This document shows, one piece after another, positions 23,324-32,393 of a stretch of DNA of 36,195 nucleotides. The position numbers were made by a program, and so were the translations under genes. The first letter of the stretch is position 1; the number at the start of each line of letters is the position of its first letter. The notes below the pieces were generated by a model, which did not search any database, was not told where the DNA came from, and saw nothing but the letters and a program-made list of their open reading frames with translations. This DNA is from HIMB11 sp965657135 (lineage in GTDB: Bacteria; Pseudomonadota; Alphaproteobacteria; Rhodobacterales; Rhodobacteraceae). The stretch is from NCBI GenBank assembly GCA_965657135.1, contig CBFHNF010000020.1:1-36195 (forward strand), written 5' to 3'.

Positions 23324-24802
23324 TCACAGTTCGGCGAATTTTTCCTTGATGTAGCGCACGAATGGTTCGGAAGAGACAGGCTTGCCTGTCGCCCGTTCCA
23401 TAACGACCTGCGCCTTATAGCGGCGGCCGTGCTGCTGAACGTTTTCACACAACCATGCGCGCGCCGTATCAGTACGACCGTCAGCCAATTCATTAATTGC
23501 ATTTGGGGCATCGTTTAACATCGCCTCGCGCAAGCAAGCGGCATAGATGTTACCAATCGCATAGGTTGGAAAATAGCCAATCAAGGCTTCTGACCAGTGA
23601 ATGTCCTGTAGCATTCCCAATGACGCTTTGGGTACAGCATATCCAAAATCGTCCTTAAAACGATCATTCCATGCGGATTCCAAATCGCTGACACTTAAAT
23701 TACCGGACACCAAGGCGCGCTCTAAATCATATCGTAGCATGATATGAAGGTTATATTGCAATTCATCCGACTCTGTCCGGATATAGCCGTTTTGAACGCT
23801 ATTGACAGCGCGATAGAATTCATCCGCATCACGAACCCCTAAATCGCCAAAACAATCTGACATCTGCGCAAACAGCCATTGCGTAAAGGGTCGTGAGCGC
23901 GCCAGTTGATTTTCATAAATGCGGCTTTGACTTTCGTGGATCGCCATGGAACATCCATCGCCAAGCGGCGTGAAATTATATGCCTGATCAACATTTTGTT
24001 CATAGGTTGCATGGCCAACTTCGTGAATGGTTGAATACAGACTATCAAGCGGGTTCGCCTCGTCATATCTGGTCGTGATACGCACATCGTTCCCACCCCC
24101 CGAACTAAACGGGTGCACTGCAACATCAATTCGACCGCGTTCCATGTCATAGCCAAACACTCGTGCAATGCGATCAGTCAGTTGTTCTTGCATATACTTT
24201 GGAAAATGACCCGAGAGCGAAACTGATTGATTACGATCCAAAACTTCTGCACGCAATGCAACCAGGTGCGGGCGCAAATTGTCAAAAATCGCGGAAATTT
24301 CTGCACTATTTCCGTCAGGTTCAAAGTCTTGTAACAAAGCATCATAGAGTGGCGCGTCACCGATGCTGAGCGCCTGCGCCTTTTGACGTGTCAGATGAAC
24401 CACCTCTGTCAACATTGGTAAAAACAGGGAAACATCATCTGCATCCTTTGCCGCAGTCCACGCGCGATGGGATTTTGATGTTATTCTGGCAAGAGCAACG
24501 GCCAAGTCCTGAGGTATTTTTTGACGACGGTTGAAGTCTGTTTTGATGACATCATACATCCGCAGTTGGACGGCATCCAAATGTATTGGATCCACAGCCG
24601 ATAAAAGATCTGATAGCTCTGTCCCGCTGCCGCGTGCGTGCAGCACGCCTTCTAGTGCGGCCATCTCTTCAGAGCGATCATCTCCAGAGGCGCGTGGCAT
24701 GACTGTTTCATGATCCCAAGCTAGCCTTTGTGCGATCCGCGCCAATGCCATACTTTGACGTTGGTGGGATAGTAATGCGTCAAAAGCCGTGCTCATTGTC
24801 AA
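23324..24802 (-). CDS. M32-family carboxypeptidase (carboxypeptidase Taq type)
   Basis: This zinc metallopeptidase trims C-terminal residues from peptides in the cytosol. The length is 492 residues, typical for family M32. The zinc motif HEVGH is at 260-264, in STIHEVGHATYEQN; the third ligand region HESQSRIYEN starts at 289, as expected. The conserved HPFSSGGGNDVRITTRY segment (with SG in place of the more usual T/C wording) precedes the motif. The ATG at 24802 overlaps the ctaA stop by 4 nt (ATGA-type), and a second ATG at 24796 is equally possible. It probably belongs to a two-gene unit with ctaA. Confidence 0.93.
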   Translation of the reverse strand: MTMSTAFDALLSHQRQSMALARIAQRLAWDHETVMPRASGDDRSEEMAALEGVLHARGSGTELSDLLSAVDPIHLDAVQLRMYDVIKTDFNRRQKIPQDLAVALARITSKSHRAWTAAKDADDVSLFLPMLTEVVHLTRQKAQALSIGDAPLYDALLQDFEPDGNSAEISAIFDNLRPHLVALRAEVLDRNQSVSLSGHFPKYMQEQLTDRIARVFGYDMERGRIDVAVHPFSSGGGNDVRITTRYDEANPLDSLYSTIHEVGHATYEQNVDQAYNFTPLGDGCSMAIHESQSRIYENQLARSRPFTQWLFAQMSDCFGDLGVRDADEFYRAVNSVQNGYIRTESDELQYNLHIMLRYDLERALVSGNLSVSDLESAWNDRFKDDFGYAVPKASLGMLQDIHWSEALIGYFPTYAIGNIYAACLREAMLNDAPNAINELADGRTDTARAWLCENVQQHGRRYKAQVVMERATGKPVSSEPFVRYIKEKFAEL

Positions 24803-25938
24803 TTCCTTACTGATTGTTCAGGGGGATAGCCTGACACAAATTTCGCCCACAGAATAGATACCCACAGCACAATGGCGCCAAATTGATGGAAAATCGCTAT
24901 TTCCAAGGGCGATGAATACATCACGGTGACAATCCCAAGAACCGCTTGGAAAAAGACAGCTGCCAGAACAATGTTGTAGACATATCGCACCCGTTCATTG
25001 CCCGATTGGCGCGACCGTCGCCAAACGATGATTGCATAAATGAACAACACATAAGCAACGATACGATGGACGAATTGAACTGTTCCATCATTTTCAAAGA
25101 AATTTCGCCAAACGGGTTGTAGCTCAAACATGAAAGGTGGGAAAAACCCTCCAGCCATCAATGGCCAATCCACATAATTTCGCCCCGCATCGATGCCCGC
25201 AACCAAGGCGCCAATTAATATTTGCAAAAAGGTAAAGTGCATCAATCCAGTCGACATTGAAAACAACTTGGCTTCGCGACCGCGACGGCGTTGCAACAAG
25301 TCCTTGTCACTGTTTGAGATTTGTAAAACAAACCATGTAATGAACCCAAGGATCACAAAGGCCAATCCAAGGTGTGTTGCCAAACGATAGGAGGCAACAT
25401 CCAGCATTTCACCGCCCAAACCACTATGCACCATCCACCATCCGATCGCGCCCTGCAATCCGCCCAATGCGCCCAAAAGCAGCAATTTAGGAGTCCAACC
25501 GGTTGGGATTTTTTTGGTGATATAGAAAACCGCAAAACCAAGCGCCCAAACAAGACCGATAAAGCGGCCCAACTGTCGATGTCCCCATTCCCACCAATAG
25601 ATAAACTGGAATTCAGACAAAGACATACCCACATTTTGCAACTGATATTCTGGGATTTGCTTATATTTTTCGAATTCAACCAGCCATGCAGCCTCATTCA
25701 TTGGGGGAAGCGCACCAGTCAGCGGTTGCCATTCTGTGATTGAAAGACCACTGTCGGTTAATCGCGTTAATCCCCCCACCAAGATCATCGTCCAAACCAA
25801 CAAAAACAAGAGGATCATCCATGCACGAATTGCTGTGCGCGCGCCAATGTTTTGACCCTGATCGATCAGGCCGAGCTGGGGGATTAGTTCAGCTGTTTTT
25901 TCACTGACATCTTCAAAAATTGTGCGTTTCGTGCTCAT
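24799..25938 (-). CDS. ctaA: Heme A synthase (COX15/CtaA)
   Basis: The enzyme oxidises heme O to heme A for aa3-type cytochrome c oxidase in the cytoplasmic membrane. The length is 379 residues with eight predicted membrane helices. Heme-binding His motifs are seen: EWGHRQLGR, ATHLGLA, FVHRIVAYV and HQFGAIV. The first periplasmic region carries GGLTRLTDSGLSITEWQP. This is the longer type 2 form found in alphaproteobacteria and mitochondria, which lacks the paired Cys of the Bacillus form. The stop overlaps the carboxypeptidase start by 4 nt. Confidence 0.95.
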   Translation of the reverse strand: MSTKRTIFEDVSEKTAELIPQLGLIDQGQNIGARTAIRAWMILLFLLVWTMILVGGLTRLTDSGLSITEWQPLTGALPPMNEAAWLVEFEKYKQIPEYQLQNVGMSLSEFQFIYWWEWGHRQLGRFIGLVWALGFAVFYITKKIPTGWTPKLLLLGALGGLQGAIGWWMVHSGLGGEMLDVASYRLATHLGLAFVILGFITWFVLQISNSDKDLLQRRRGREAKLFSMSTGLMHFTFLQILIGALVAGIDAGRNYVDWPLMAGGFFPPFMFELQPVWRNFFENDGTVQFVHRIVAYVLFIYAIIVWRRSRQSGNERVRYVYNIVLAAVFFQAVLGIVTVMYSSPLEIAIFHQFGAIVLWVSILWAKFVSGYPPEQSVRN

Positions 25939-25990
25939 CTGATTATGCCTTTTATTGTTTGCTCAAAGCTAGATTTTTCCGCCTCGATTT

Positions 25991-26740
25991 TCAATCCCCG
26001 TCACGGTTTTTCCAGCGCACCATTTGACGCATCATACCATGAAAGATTTGCACATCCGAACGTGTCAGCGGTAAGCGCGACCATAGATTTCGCAGATTTG
26101 TTTTCATCCCCTCTGCCTTTGCCTCAGGAAAGAAAAAACCAGCTTGATCGAGGGATGTTTCAAAATGTTCGGATAGTTTTTGGATTTCTCCTGTCTCGGC
26201 CCACTCTGTTTTTGCCATTTCCATTGCGTCATGAACGATTGTATGCGTCGCACGGCGCCATTCATACCCCAGCAATAAGGCACATTGCGCAAGGTTTAGG
26301 GACGGGAAATCTGGATTCACTGGCACGCTGACAATTGCATTTGCCTGGGCTATATCTTCATTTTCAAGCCCCGAACGTTCTGGGCCAAACATTATCGCAA
26401 CATTTTCACCACGGTTTATCCGTGCTGCGGCCTGACGCATGGCCTCTTCTGGACTAAACACAGGTTTGGTAAGGCCGCGCGGCCGTGCAGTTGTCGCGAA
26501 GACAAAATGCGCATCCGTTAGCGCATCTTCGACACACTGGAAATGGCCAGCCTCATCCAGTAGACGCCCTGCCCCACTTGCCATTGCAACAGCCTTTTGG
26601 CTGGGCCATCCATCCCGTGGTGCAACCACGCGCATTCTGTCCAAACCAAAATTCCACATCCCCCGCGCAGCCGCGCCAATATTTTCACCCATTTGAGGGC
26701 GTACTAAAACGAAACTGGGCTGTGGATGTGAAGATGGCAT
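25991..26740 (-). CDS. TrmJ-type RNA 2'-O-methyltransferase (SpoU/TrmH superfamily)
   Basis: This 249-residue SPOUT methyltransferase probably methylates the ribose at position 32 of tRNA (TrmJ activity). Motif 1 is VRPQMGENIGAAARGMWNFG, near the N-terminus. Motif 2 is NVAIMFGPERSGLENEDI, and motif 3 is SVPVNPDFPSLNLAQCALLL, forming the knotted SAM site. The C-terminal extension, with helices around FFPEAKAEGMKTNLRNLWSR, fits TrmJ. An rRNA substrate cannot be excluded. The gene stands alone on the minus strand, divergent from the ThiE-like gene. Confidence 0.88.
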   Translation of the reverse strand: MPSSHPQPSFVLVRPQMGENIGAAARGMWNFGLDRMRVVAPRDGWPSQKAVAMASGAGRLLDEAGHFQCVEDALTDAHFVFATTARPRGLTKPVFSPEEAMRQAAARINRGENVAIMFGPERSGLENEDIAQANAIVSVPVNPDFPSLNLAQCALLLGYEWRRATHTIVHDAMEMAKTEWAETGEIQKLSEHFETSLDQAGFFFPEAKAEGMKTNLRNLWSRLPLTRSDVQIFHGMMRQMVRWKNRDGD

Positions 26741-26871
26741 GAAAACCTCCGCTATGTTTCAGCGTGATTTAAGACATGGTCGAAAAAGAAGAAAGCCCAT
26801 TTTGCTCTAACCCCATGGTCAAGCATGATATTCCAAGTTAAAACAGGTAAAAAATACGCAAGGACCTAAAA

Positions 26872-27492
26872 ATGGCGCAAGACGAGCTTCCACAAACGTA
26901 CTTGATCACACCGACTGATTTTGATCATGCGGAGTTTTGTGATGAACTGGCCCAAGTTTTGGATGCACACCCAGTCGCCTGTGTGCGATTGGCGCTCAGC
27001 ACTCGGGATGAAACGCGCATCTTGAAAACGGGGGACGCCCTGCGTGATGTGTGTCACGCCCGCGATGTCGCCTTGGTTATCGAAAATCACATCCTTATGG
27101 TCGAACGATTGGGTCTAGATGGCGTCCACATGAGTGATGGCGCACGTAATGTGCGAAAGACACGCAAAGAATTAGGTGATGACGCGATTGTTGGAGCCTT
27201 TTGTTCTGCTTCGCGACATGATGGTATCATCGCTGGCGACGCGAGCGCAGATTATGTCAGTTTCGGACCACTCAGCGGCGCAACCCTTGGCGATGGAACA
27301 CTGGCAGAAGCCGATCTATTCTCATGGTGGAGCGAAATGATCGAAGTTCCTATTGTTGCAGAAGGTGGGCTAACATCCGATATCGTGAGCCAGATTTCAC
27401 CCGTTACCGACTTTCTTGCTTTTGGAGATGAAATTTGGGGAACGGAGCAACCCGCTGCAACGCTGGAAACTTTGTTGCAAGCGCGCGTTTAG
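26872..27492 (+). CDS. ThiE-like (thiamine phosphate synthase family) protein, atypical
   Basis: This 206-residue TIM-barrel protein resembles thiamine phosphate synthase: YLITPTDFDH at the start, LGLDGVHMSDGA, GAFCSASRHDG, DYVSFGPLSGA and VPIVAEGGLTSD near the end. Several usual ThiE features look changed: the GxSxH wording is CSASRH, and the GPxxxTxTK substrate loop lacks the TK pair. It may be a diverged paralog with another substrate or a regulatory role. No other thiamine genes are near. The stop overlaps the convergent acyltransferase stop by a few bases at 27489-27492. Confidence 0.7.
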   Translation: MAQDELPQTYLITPTDFDHAEFCDELAQVLDAHPVACVRLALSTRDETRILKTGDALRDVCHARDVALVIENHILMVERLGLDGVHMSDGARNVRKTRKELGDDAIVGAFCSASRHDGIIAGDASADYVSFGPLSGATLGDGTLAEADLFSWWSEMIEVPIVAEGGLTSDIVSQISPVTDFLAFGDEIWGTEQPAATLETLLQARV

Positions 27493-28334
27493 AATTTCCC
27501 GTCAAAGGCGTGTGCGCTGCGCACATCTTGTTCCAAATCAGCGCTTAGGCTTTTTCGGTCACAATAGTCACGGATTGCACGTGGTTCATGGAACACGACC
27601 TCTACCCTTCCTTGAGGGAATGCGGACAAAGTTTGAATCATATGAGTGCCAAAATCCATACTTCCCCACCAACCATAAAACCTTTTATCTTGATTGGCGG
27701 GTGCATGATAATTGACGCTTACCGCTTGGATAAAGGTCTTCTCTTTTAACTCTGGTTCAAAAAATGCAGCAAATAAAGTCGATTTAAAGGGCAAGACCCG
27801 AAGGCTATCTGTTGACGTGCCTTCAGGAAAAAAGAGCAATTTGTGACCATATCCCAAGCGTTTTTGAAATATCGCTTTTTGAATTTTTGCATCGCGGGGA
27901 TCGCGGCGGATAAACACGGTCCCTGTAATATTGGCCAAAAATCCGATCCCTGGCCATTTTGAAACTTCGGATTTTGAGACGAAAAACACCCGCTTTGCAG
28001 CATTTAATACAATAATATCCAACCAAGATGAATGATTGGCCACAACAGCGCCAGGATGTGCCATGGGTGTTCCGCGCAAAGAAATACGCAAACCCATTGC
28101 ACGCGCACCAATGCGACACACCCAATTCACTATTCGACCACTGAGTGGACGCCGTTGTCCGACAAATAACGTCTCAAAACTGCGTGCCACGAACAAAAAT
28201 ACAACACCGAACGCAACAATCATGGTGATTAAAAGTGCGCGAGCACAAACAAGCAACCAACCGATATTTGAAATATCAGATAGTTTGGGCTCCAGTTCAT
28301 CTGTCCAATCTGAGGGATAGTTAGGTTCGTGCAT
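27489..28334 (-). CDS. olsA: Lysophospholipid/ornithine-lipid acyltransferase (PlsC/OlsA type)
   Basis: This 281-residue membrane-associated acyltransferase adds the second acyl chain. The catalytic motif is NHSSWLD with H101 and D106, the second motif is FFPEGTSTDS near 168-177, and one membrane helix spans about 31-51. The pairing with the upstream ornithine N-acyltransferase gene makes it the likely lyso-ornithine-lipid O-acyltransferase OlsA. I start it at the ATG at 28334, which leaves a 14-nt overlap with olsB; an ATG at 28355 is possible with a longer overlap. A general role as 1-acylglycerol-3-phosphate acyltransferase cannot be excluded. Confidence 0.82.
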   Translation of the reverse strand: MHEPNYPSDWTDELEPKLSDISNIGWLLVCARALLITMIVAFGVVFLFVARSFETLFVGQRRPLSGRIVNWVCRIGARAMGLRISLRGTPMAHPGAVVANHSSWLDIIVLNAAKRVFFVSKSEVSKWPGIGFLANITGTVFIRRDPRDAKIQKAIFQKRLGYGHKLLFFPEGTSTDSLRVLPFKSTLFAAFFEPELKEKTFIQAVSVNYHAPANQDKRFYGWWGSMDFGTHMIQTLSAFPQGRVEVVFHEPRAIRDYCDRKSLSADLEQDVRSAHAFDGKF

Positions 28335-29091
28335 ACAGGCTTCGTTGTTTTTCATTCATGGTTGCGGTGTCCATTATCAAACAAACATCCGTGGTATTGA
28401 AACAATGATCAATGTAGGCATCTTCGCCAACAACTCCGCCCAGACGCAAATAGGCTTTGATCAATGCTGGTATCGCCAACATTGCTTCTTTACGGTTCAA
28501 ATCAGATTCGGAAATCAAATTCATGGACTGCGCAAAGGGTTCTTTTGCACGAACGCGCAATTCGACTGGTGCTAAATGACGATGAAACAGCATACTTAGC
28601 GGCGCTGCGATGCGCGCAATATCTGTCCCATGAAAACTGGCAACCCCAAACAGGATGTCGATATCACGCTCAACGACATAATCCGCCAGCGCCTGCCACA
28701 ACACATACATAGCCATGCCACCACGATATTGTGCATGCAGACAAGAGCGCCCAAGTTCCAACAAACGGCGACCCGATTGTCGTAGCGCGGTCAGGTCATA
28801 TTCATCTTCTGAATAAAAACGCCCCATCTGATGCGCACCCTCTTCAGAAAGCAAACGATACACACCGACAACGGTTGGACCATGATCCTCTATCAGTGCA
28901 TCGTCAAACAGCAAAAGGTGATCAAAATATGGATCAAACTCATCACGTTCCAAGCGTGCCTCATGATCAACCAGATCCCCGGATCCACCAAGTTCCTGAA
29001 TAAACACGTCGTATCGAAGGCGCTGCGCTGCTCGCAACTCATCCTCGGTTTGCACAATCTTGGCTCGAAACTGCGGCGACGATTGCACCAT
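28321..29091 (-). CDS. olsB: L-ornithine N(alpha)-acyltransferase (OlsB)
   Basis: This GNAT-fold enzyme transfers a 3-hydroxyacyl chain from acyl-ACP to the alpha-amino group of ornithine, giving lyso-ornithine lipid. Family signatures: AQRLRYDVFIQELGG near residue 21, ELGRSCLHAQYRGGMAMYVL, LFGVASFHGTD, and SMNLISESDLNRKEAMLAIP near the end. The length of 256 residues is normal. It is followed on the same strand by olsA with a 14-nt overlap, so the pair makes ornithine lipids, a phosphorus-free membrane lipid common in marine Roseobacter relatives. Confidence 0.9.
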   Translation of the reverse strand: MVQSSPQFRAKIVQTEDELRAAQRLRYDVFIQELGGSGDLVDHEARLERDEFDPYFDHLLLFDDALIEDHGPTVVGVYRLLSEEGAHQMGRFYSEDEYDLTALRQSGRRLLELGRSCLHAQYRGGMAMYVLWQALADYVVERDIDILFGVASFHGTDIARIAAPLSMLFHRHLAPVELRVRAKEPFAQSMNLISESDLNRKEAMLAIPALIKAYLRLGGVVGEDAYIDHCFNTTDVCLIMDTATMNEKQRSLYART

Positions 29092-29207
29092 TCAATCAAC
29101 TTTCCCTATGCTCTGCGCGTATCTAACCAGTGACACCTGAATTAGCAAGCGATGACACAAATCACACCATCGCTTCCACAACTATAAGATGTATTTTAGA
29201 TATATTT

Positions 29208-29396
29208 TTATTCTTTTGTAGATAGTGAAAGTTCTAGCATTACAAGGGTTCCGTCTATGACGACTTTACCATGGTCACGAAAATTCACAGTTATTTTACC
29301 GTTAATCCGGGATTGCACCTGTCCAACACCCCATTCTGGTTTTTGGGGGTGTCGCACCAACATTCCTGGTTCCAAATGTGCGTTTAAATCATCCAT
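29208..29396 (-). CDS. DUF3553 small protein
   Basis: This 62-residue protein reads EPGMLVRHPQKPEWGVGQVQ, then INGKITVNFRDHGKVVIDG. This is the DUF3553 fold, a small SH3-like barrel also found at the C-terminus of UvrD/PcrA helicases, where it contacts RNA polymerase or DNA. As a stand-alone protein it is common in alphaproteobacteria, with no established function. It is divergent from chpT, only 33 nt away, so the two share a promoter region. Confidence 0.85.
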   Translation of the reverse strand: MDDLNAHLEPGMLVRHPQKPEWGVGQVQSRINGKITVNFRDHGKVVIDGTLVMLELSLSTKE

Positions 29397-29429
29397 CTAT
29401 AATCATCCCCTAATGAACGGAGGCCAGTC

Positions 29430-30031
29430 ATGTCACTGGACATCTCTACTATTATTGCATCGCGTATCTGCCACGACATTATCAGCCCAATTGGTGCGAT
29501 ACATAACGGTTTAGAACTTATTTCTATGACCGCAAGCCTTGATGTCAAAAGCCCTGAAATGGGCTTGATCCATGACAGTTGTCATGACGCACGCGCACGG
29601 ATCGAATTCTTTCGTGTTGCATTTGGCACCTATCAATCTGGTCAGCTTATGGACACGAGCAAGGTAAAAATGATGGCCGAGGAAATTTATGCCGCGCCGC
29701 GATTTAGCGTGACATGGAACATCAGCGCAGAGATCGATAGAACATGGGCGCAGATCGTGTATTTGACGCTGATGTGCTTGGAACGACAATTGACCCTTGG
29801 CGGCGCAATCAATATTGCAATTTCCCAAGAGCAGATCAGTCTAACTGCCTCTGCTGAACGCGCCACAATCGACCATCCAGAATGGAAACGGCTATCATCA
29901 AATGCGCTTCCAGCGCCTACCCAGCAGATGTTCAGTTCCATTTACTGCCACATATTGCTCGTGCTTACGGGTTCAGTTTGGATTTTGCACACCGCGAAAC
30001 ACGCACCACTATCGTGCTTAACTCCGGATAG
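29430..30031 (+). pseudogene. chpT: Histidine phosphotransferase ChpT, frameshifted near the C-terminus
   Basis: ChpT passes phosphate from CckA to CtrA and CpdR, controlling motility, gene transfer agents and the cell cycle. The phospho-accepting His is H15 in ASRICHDIISPIGAIHNG, and the helical hairpin and degenerate ATPase-like domain follow. From ATG 29430 the frame is good until LPAPTQQ (about 29927); it then departs from the family. In the +2 frame the sequence continues as DVQFHLLPHIARAYGFSLDF, then AHRETRTTIVLNSG, stop 30029-30031, which matches the expected ChpT end. One base is therefore missing near 29922-29930, or this is an assembly error. The repaired protein has about 200 residues. 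Its tail overlaps the convergent proA gene by 14 nt. Confidence 0.85.
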
Positions 30032-31283
30032 TACCGTCGCCAACGACCAGATATTTGAACGATGTCAGCTGCGCGGCGCCAACAGGGCCACGCGCATGCA
30101 TCTTGCCTGTTGCGATACCAATCTCAGCGCCCATTCCAAATTCACCACCGTCCGCGAATTGAGTTGATGCGTTGTGCATCAAGATGGCACTGTCTATGCG
30201 TTCAAAAAATGTATCACGCACAGCGAGGTCTTCGCACATCACACATTCGGTATGCGCAGAGCTATGGGTTTGGATATGCGCAATTGCCCCATCAACATCC
30301 GTGACCGTTTTTACCGCGATAATGCTATCCAAATACTCTTTTCCCCAATCGTCATCTGTCGCGGGTATGGTTCCTTGAACGCCTGCGAAATGATCATCAA
30401 CGCGCACTTCAACACCGGCGTTGATCAACATGCGCACGATATCCTGACCCAAAGTTTCGACGAGGTCTTTGTGAATTAACAAACATTCCGCTGCCCCACA
30501 AATACCTGTTCTGCGTGTTTTCGCGTTCAGTACAACGTCCATGGTTTTTGCACGATCAGCTGATTTGTCGATATAAATATGCACAATCCCCTCTAGATGG
30601 GCAAACACTGGGACGCGCGCCTCGCGTTGGACCAAACCAACAAGTCCCTTACCACCACGTGGTACAATTACGTCGATGTATTGCGTCATCTTTAGCAAAT
30701 GTTCGACCGCCGCGCGATCGCGCGTTGGCACGATCTGCACGGCATCTTGTGGCAATCCTGCCGCTTGCAAACCTTTCACCAAGCAGCCATGAATCGCAGA
30801 CGCGCTGTGAAAGCTTTCAGAGCCACCGCGCAGTATAACCGCATTCCCAGATTTCAAACACAGTGCCCCTGCATCCGCTGTCACATTTGGGCGACTTTCA
30901 TAGATCACACCAATCACGCCAAGAGGCGTGCGGACTCGGCGAATGTGCAAACCGGTCGGCTGCTCCCATTCGGCGATGACTTCACCAACAGGATCAGATT
31001 GACCCGCTATTGTGCGAAGACCTTGTGCCATCGCTGAAACACGCGCGCCATCCAACGTCAAGCGATCCATCATCGCATCTGACAAACCCTTATCACGACC
31101 AAAGGCTAGGTCTTTGGCATTTTCTACGATGATGTGATCGCACGCATCTTCTATTGCGTCGGCGGCGACCATGAGCGCCTTGGCTTTCGCCTCTGGTGAG
31201 GCATATGCCAACGTCGCCGCGGCCGCACGCGCGCGCTCGCCCATTTCATTCATCTGCGCTCCAAGATCGCTCATTCCCGCCAC
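30018..31283 (-). CDS. proA: Glutamate-5-semialdehyde dehydrogenase (gamma-glutamyl phosphate reductase)
   Basis: The enzyme reduces gamma-glutamyl phosphate with NADPH to glutamate semialdehyde, the second step of proline synthesis. The length is 421 residues. The catalytic Cys is C262 in RRTGICGAAECLL. The aldehyde-dehydrogenase-like cofactor region LCLKSGNAVILRGGSESFHS and the IYESRPNVTADAGALC segment are present. The C-terminal half has EFGMGAEIGIATGKMHARGP. It directly follows proB (3-nt spacing), so the two form an operon with obgE upstream. Confidence 0.96.
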   Translation of the reverse strand: MAGMSDLGAQMNEMGERARAAAATLAYASPEAKAKALMVAADAIEDACDHIIVENAKDLAFGRDKGLSDAMMDRLTLDGARVSAMAQGLRTIAGQSDPVGEVIAEWEQPTGLHIRRVRTPLGVIGVIYESRPNVTADAGALCLKSGNAVILRGGSESFHSASAIHGCLVKGLQAAGLPQDAVQIVPTRDRAAVEHLLKMTQYIDVIVPRGGKGLVGLVQREARVPVFAHLEGIVHIYIDKSADRAKTMDVVLNAKTRRTGICGAAECLLIHKDLVETLGQDIVRMLINAGVEVRVDDHFAGVQGTIPATDDDWGKEYLDSIIAVKTVTDVDGAIAHIQTHSSAHTECVMCEDLAVRDTFFERIDSAILMHNASTQFADGGEFGMGAEIGIATGKMHARGPVGAAQLTSFKYLVVGDGTIRS

Positions 31284-31286
31284 CCT

Positions 31287-32393
31287 TTATGTTGCCATAT
31301 CATCCCGATGTATCAGGGCCGCACGACCAGGATACCCCAAGATGTCTTCTATATCTCTGGTCTTATGCCCGATCAAGGCACGTGCCTCATCCGAAGGATA
31401 GGCGCTGATTCCATGGGCCAATTCCTGTCCTGTCGGTGAACAAATCACCACCGCGTCACCGCGTGAAAAATCGCCTTCTATTGCTGTAACACCGGCAGGC
31501 AAAAGGCTTTTACCGTTGCTCAGTGCCTTTTCAGCGCCGCTATCAACAACAATACGCCCCATCGGTTTCATCGATGAAATCCAACTTTTACGCGCACGTT
31601 GAGGGTCATAAACCGCGCTAAACCATGTACTGGCAGCCCCCTGATCAATTGCAGCAAGTGGGTTGAAACGCGATCCTTCGGCAATCACCATTGCGCAACC
31701 TGCAGCAGTAGCTGTTTTGGCCGCCATCAATTTGGTTTTCATGCCACCCTTTGACAGTCCAGAACCTGCATCGCCAGCCATCGCTTCGATCTCTGGGGTA
31801 ATTTCATCAATTATATCAAACCGTTTCGCGGTGGGATCCACAGTTGGGTTCGCGGTATAAAATCCGTCAACATCAGAAAGCAAAACCAACGCATCCGCCC
31901 CAACAGTCACAGCAACCTGTGCTGCCAAGCGATCATTATCGCCATATCGAATTTCATCTGTCGCAACTGTGTCGTTTTCGTTTACGATCGGAACCACGCC
32001 CATCGACACCAATGTTTCCATTGTCGCGCGTGAATTCAAATACCGCCTGCGATCTGCGCTATCTTCTAGCGTAACTAGGATTTGGGCAGTTGTAATTCCA
32101 TGTGGTGCCAAGACCTCTTCATAGGCACGCGCCAACTGAATCTGTCCAACTGCAGCAGCAGCCTGACTTTGTTCCAGCGGAAGCGACCGATACGGCAACC
32201 CCAATACCACCCGCCCCAAGGCGATTGAGCCAGAAGAGACCAACACAACATCCTTACCCGTGGATTTAAGTGCAGCGACATCTTCAGCCAGTGTTTTCAA
32301 CCAATCTTGGCGCAGTTTGCCTGTGTTTTGATCCACCAATAGGGCGGAGCCGATCTTGACCACAAGCCGTTTCGCCCCAATTAGGGTTCCCAT
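31287..32393 (-). CDS. proB: Glutamate 5-kinase
   Basis: This enzyme phosphorylates glutamate to gamma-glutamyl phosphate, the first and feedback-controlled step of proline synthesis. The 368 residues comprise an amino-acid-kinase domain (about 1-260: RLVVKIGSALLVD, VVLVSSGSIALG, PIVNENDTVATDEIRYGDND, GMKTKLMAAKTATAAG) and a C-terminal PUA domain (about 275-365: GRIVVDSGAEKALSNGKSLL, then FSRGDAVVI). The PUA domain is typical of the full-length bacterial enzyme. The start overlaps the end of obgE by 13 nt. Confidence 0.96.
   Translation of the reverse strand: MGTLIGAKRLVVKIGSALLVDQNTGKLRQDWLKTLAEDVAALKSTGKDVVLVSSGSIALGRVVLGLPYRSLPLEQSQAAAAVGQIQLARAYEEVLAPHGITTAQILVTLEDSADRRRYLNSRATMETLVSMGVVPIVNENDTVATDEIRYGDNDRLAAQVAVTVGADALVLLSDVDGFYTANPTVDPTAKRFDIIDEITPEIEAMAGDAGSGLSKGGMKTKLMAAKTATAAGCAMVIAEGSRFNPLAAIDQGAASTWFSAVYDPQRARKSWISSMKPMGRIVVDSGAEKALSNGKSLLPAGVTAIEGDFSRGDAVVICSPTGQELAHGISAYPSDEARALIGHKTRDIEDILGYPGRAALIHRDDMAT

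Noticed and set aside
29430..30167. Reading chpT as one 245-aa protein ending at 30167.
   Set aside because: The last 80 residues match nothing expected and run antisense into proA, while the true C-terminus is visible in the +2 frame.
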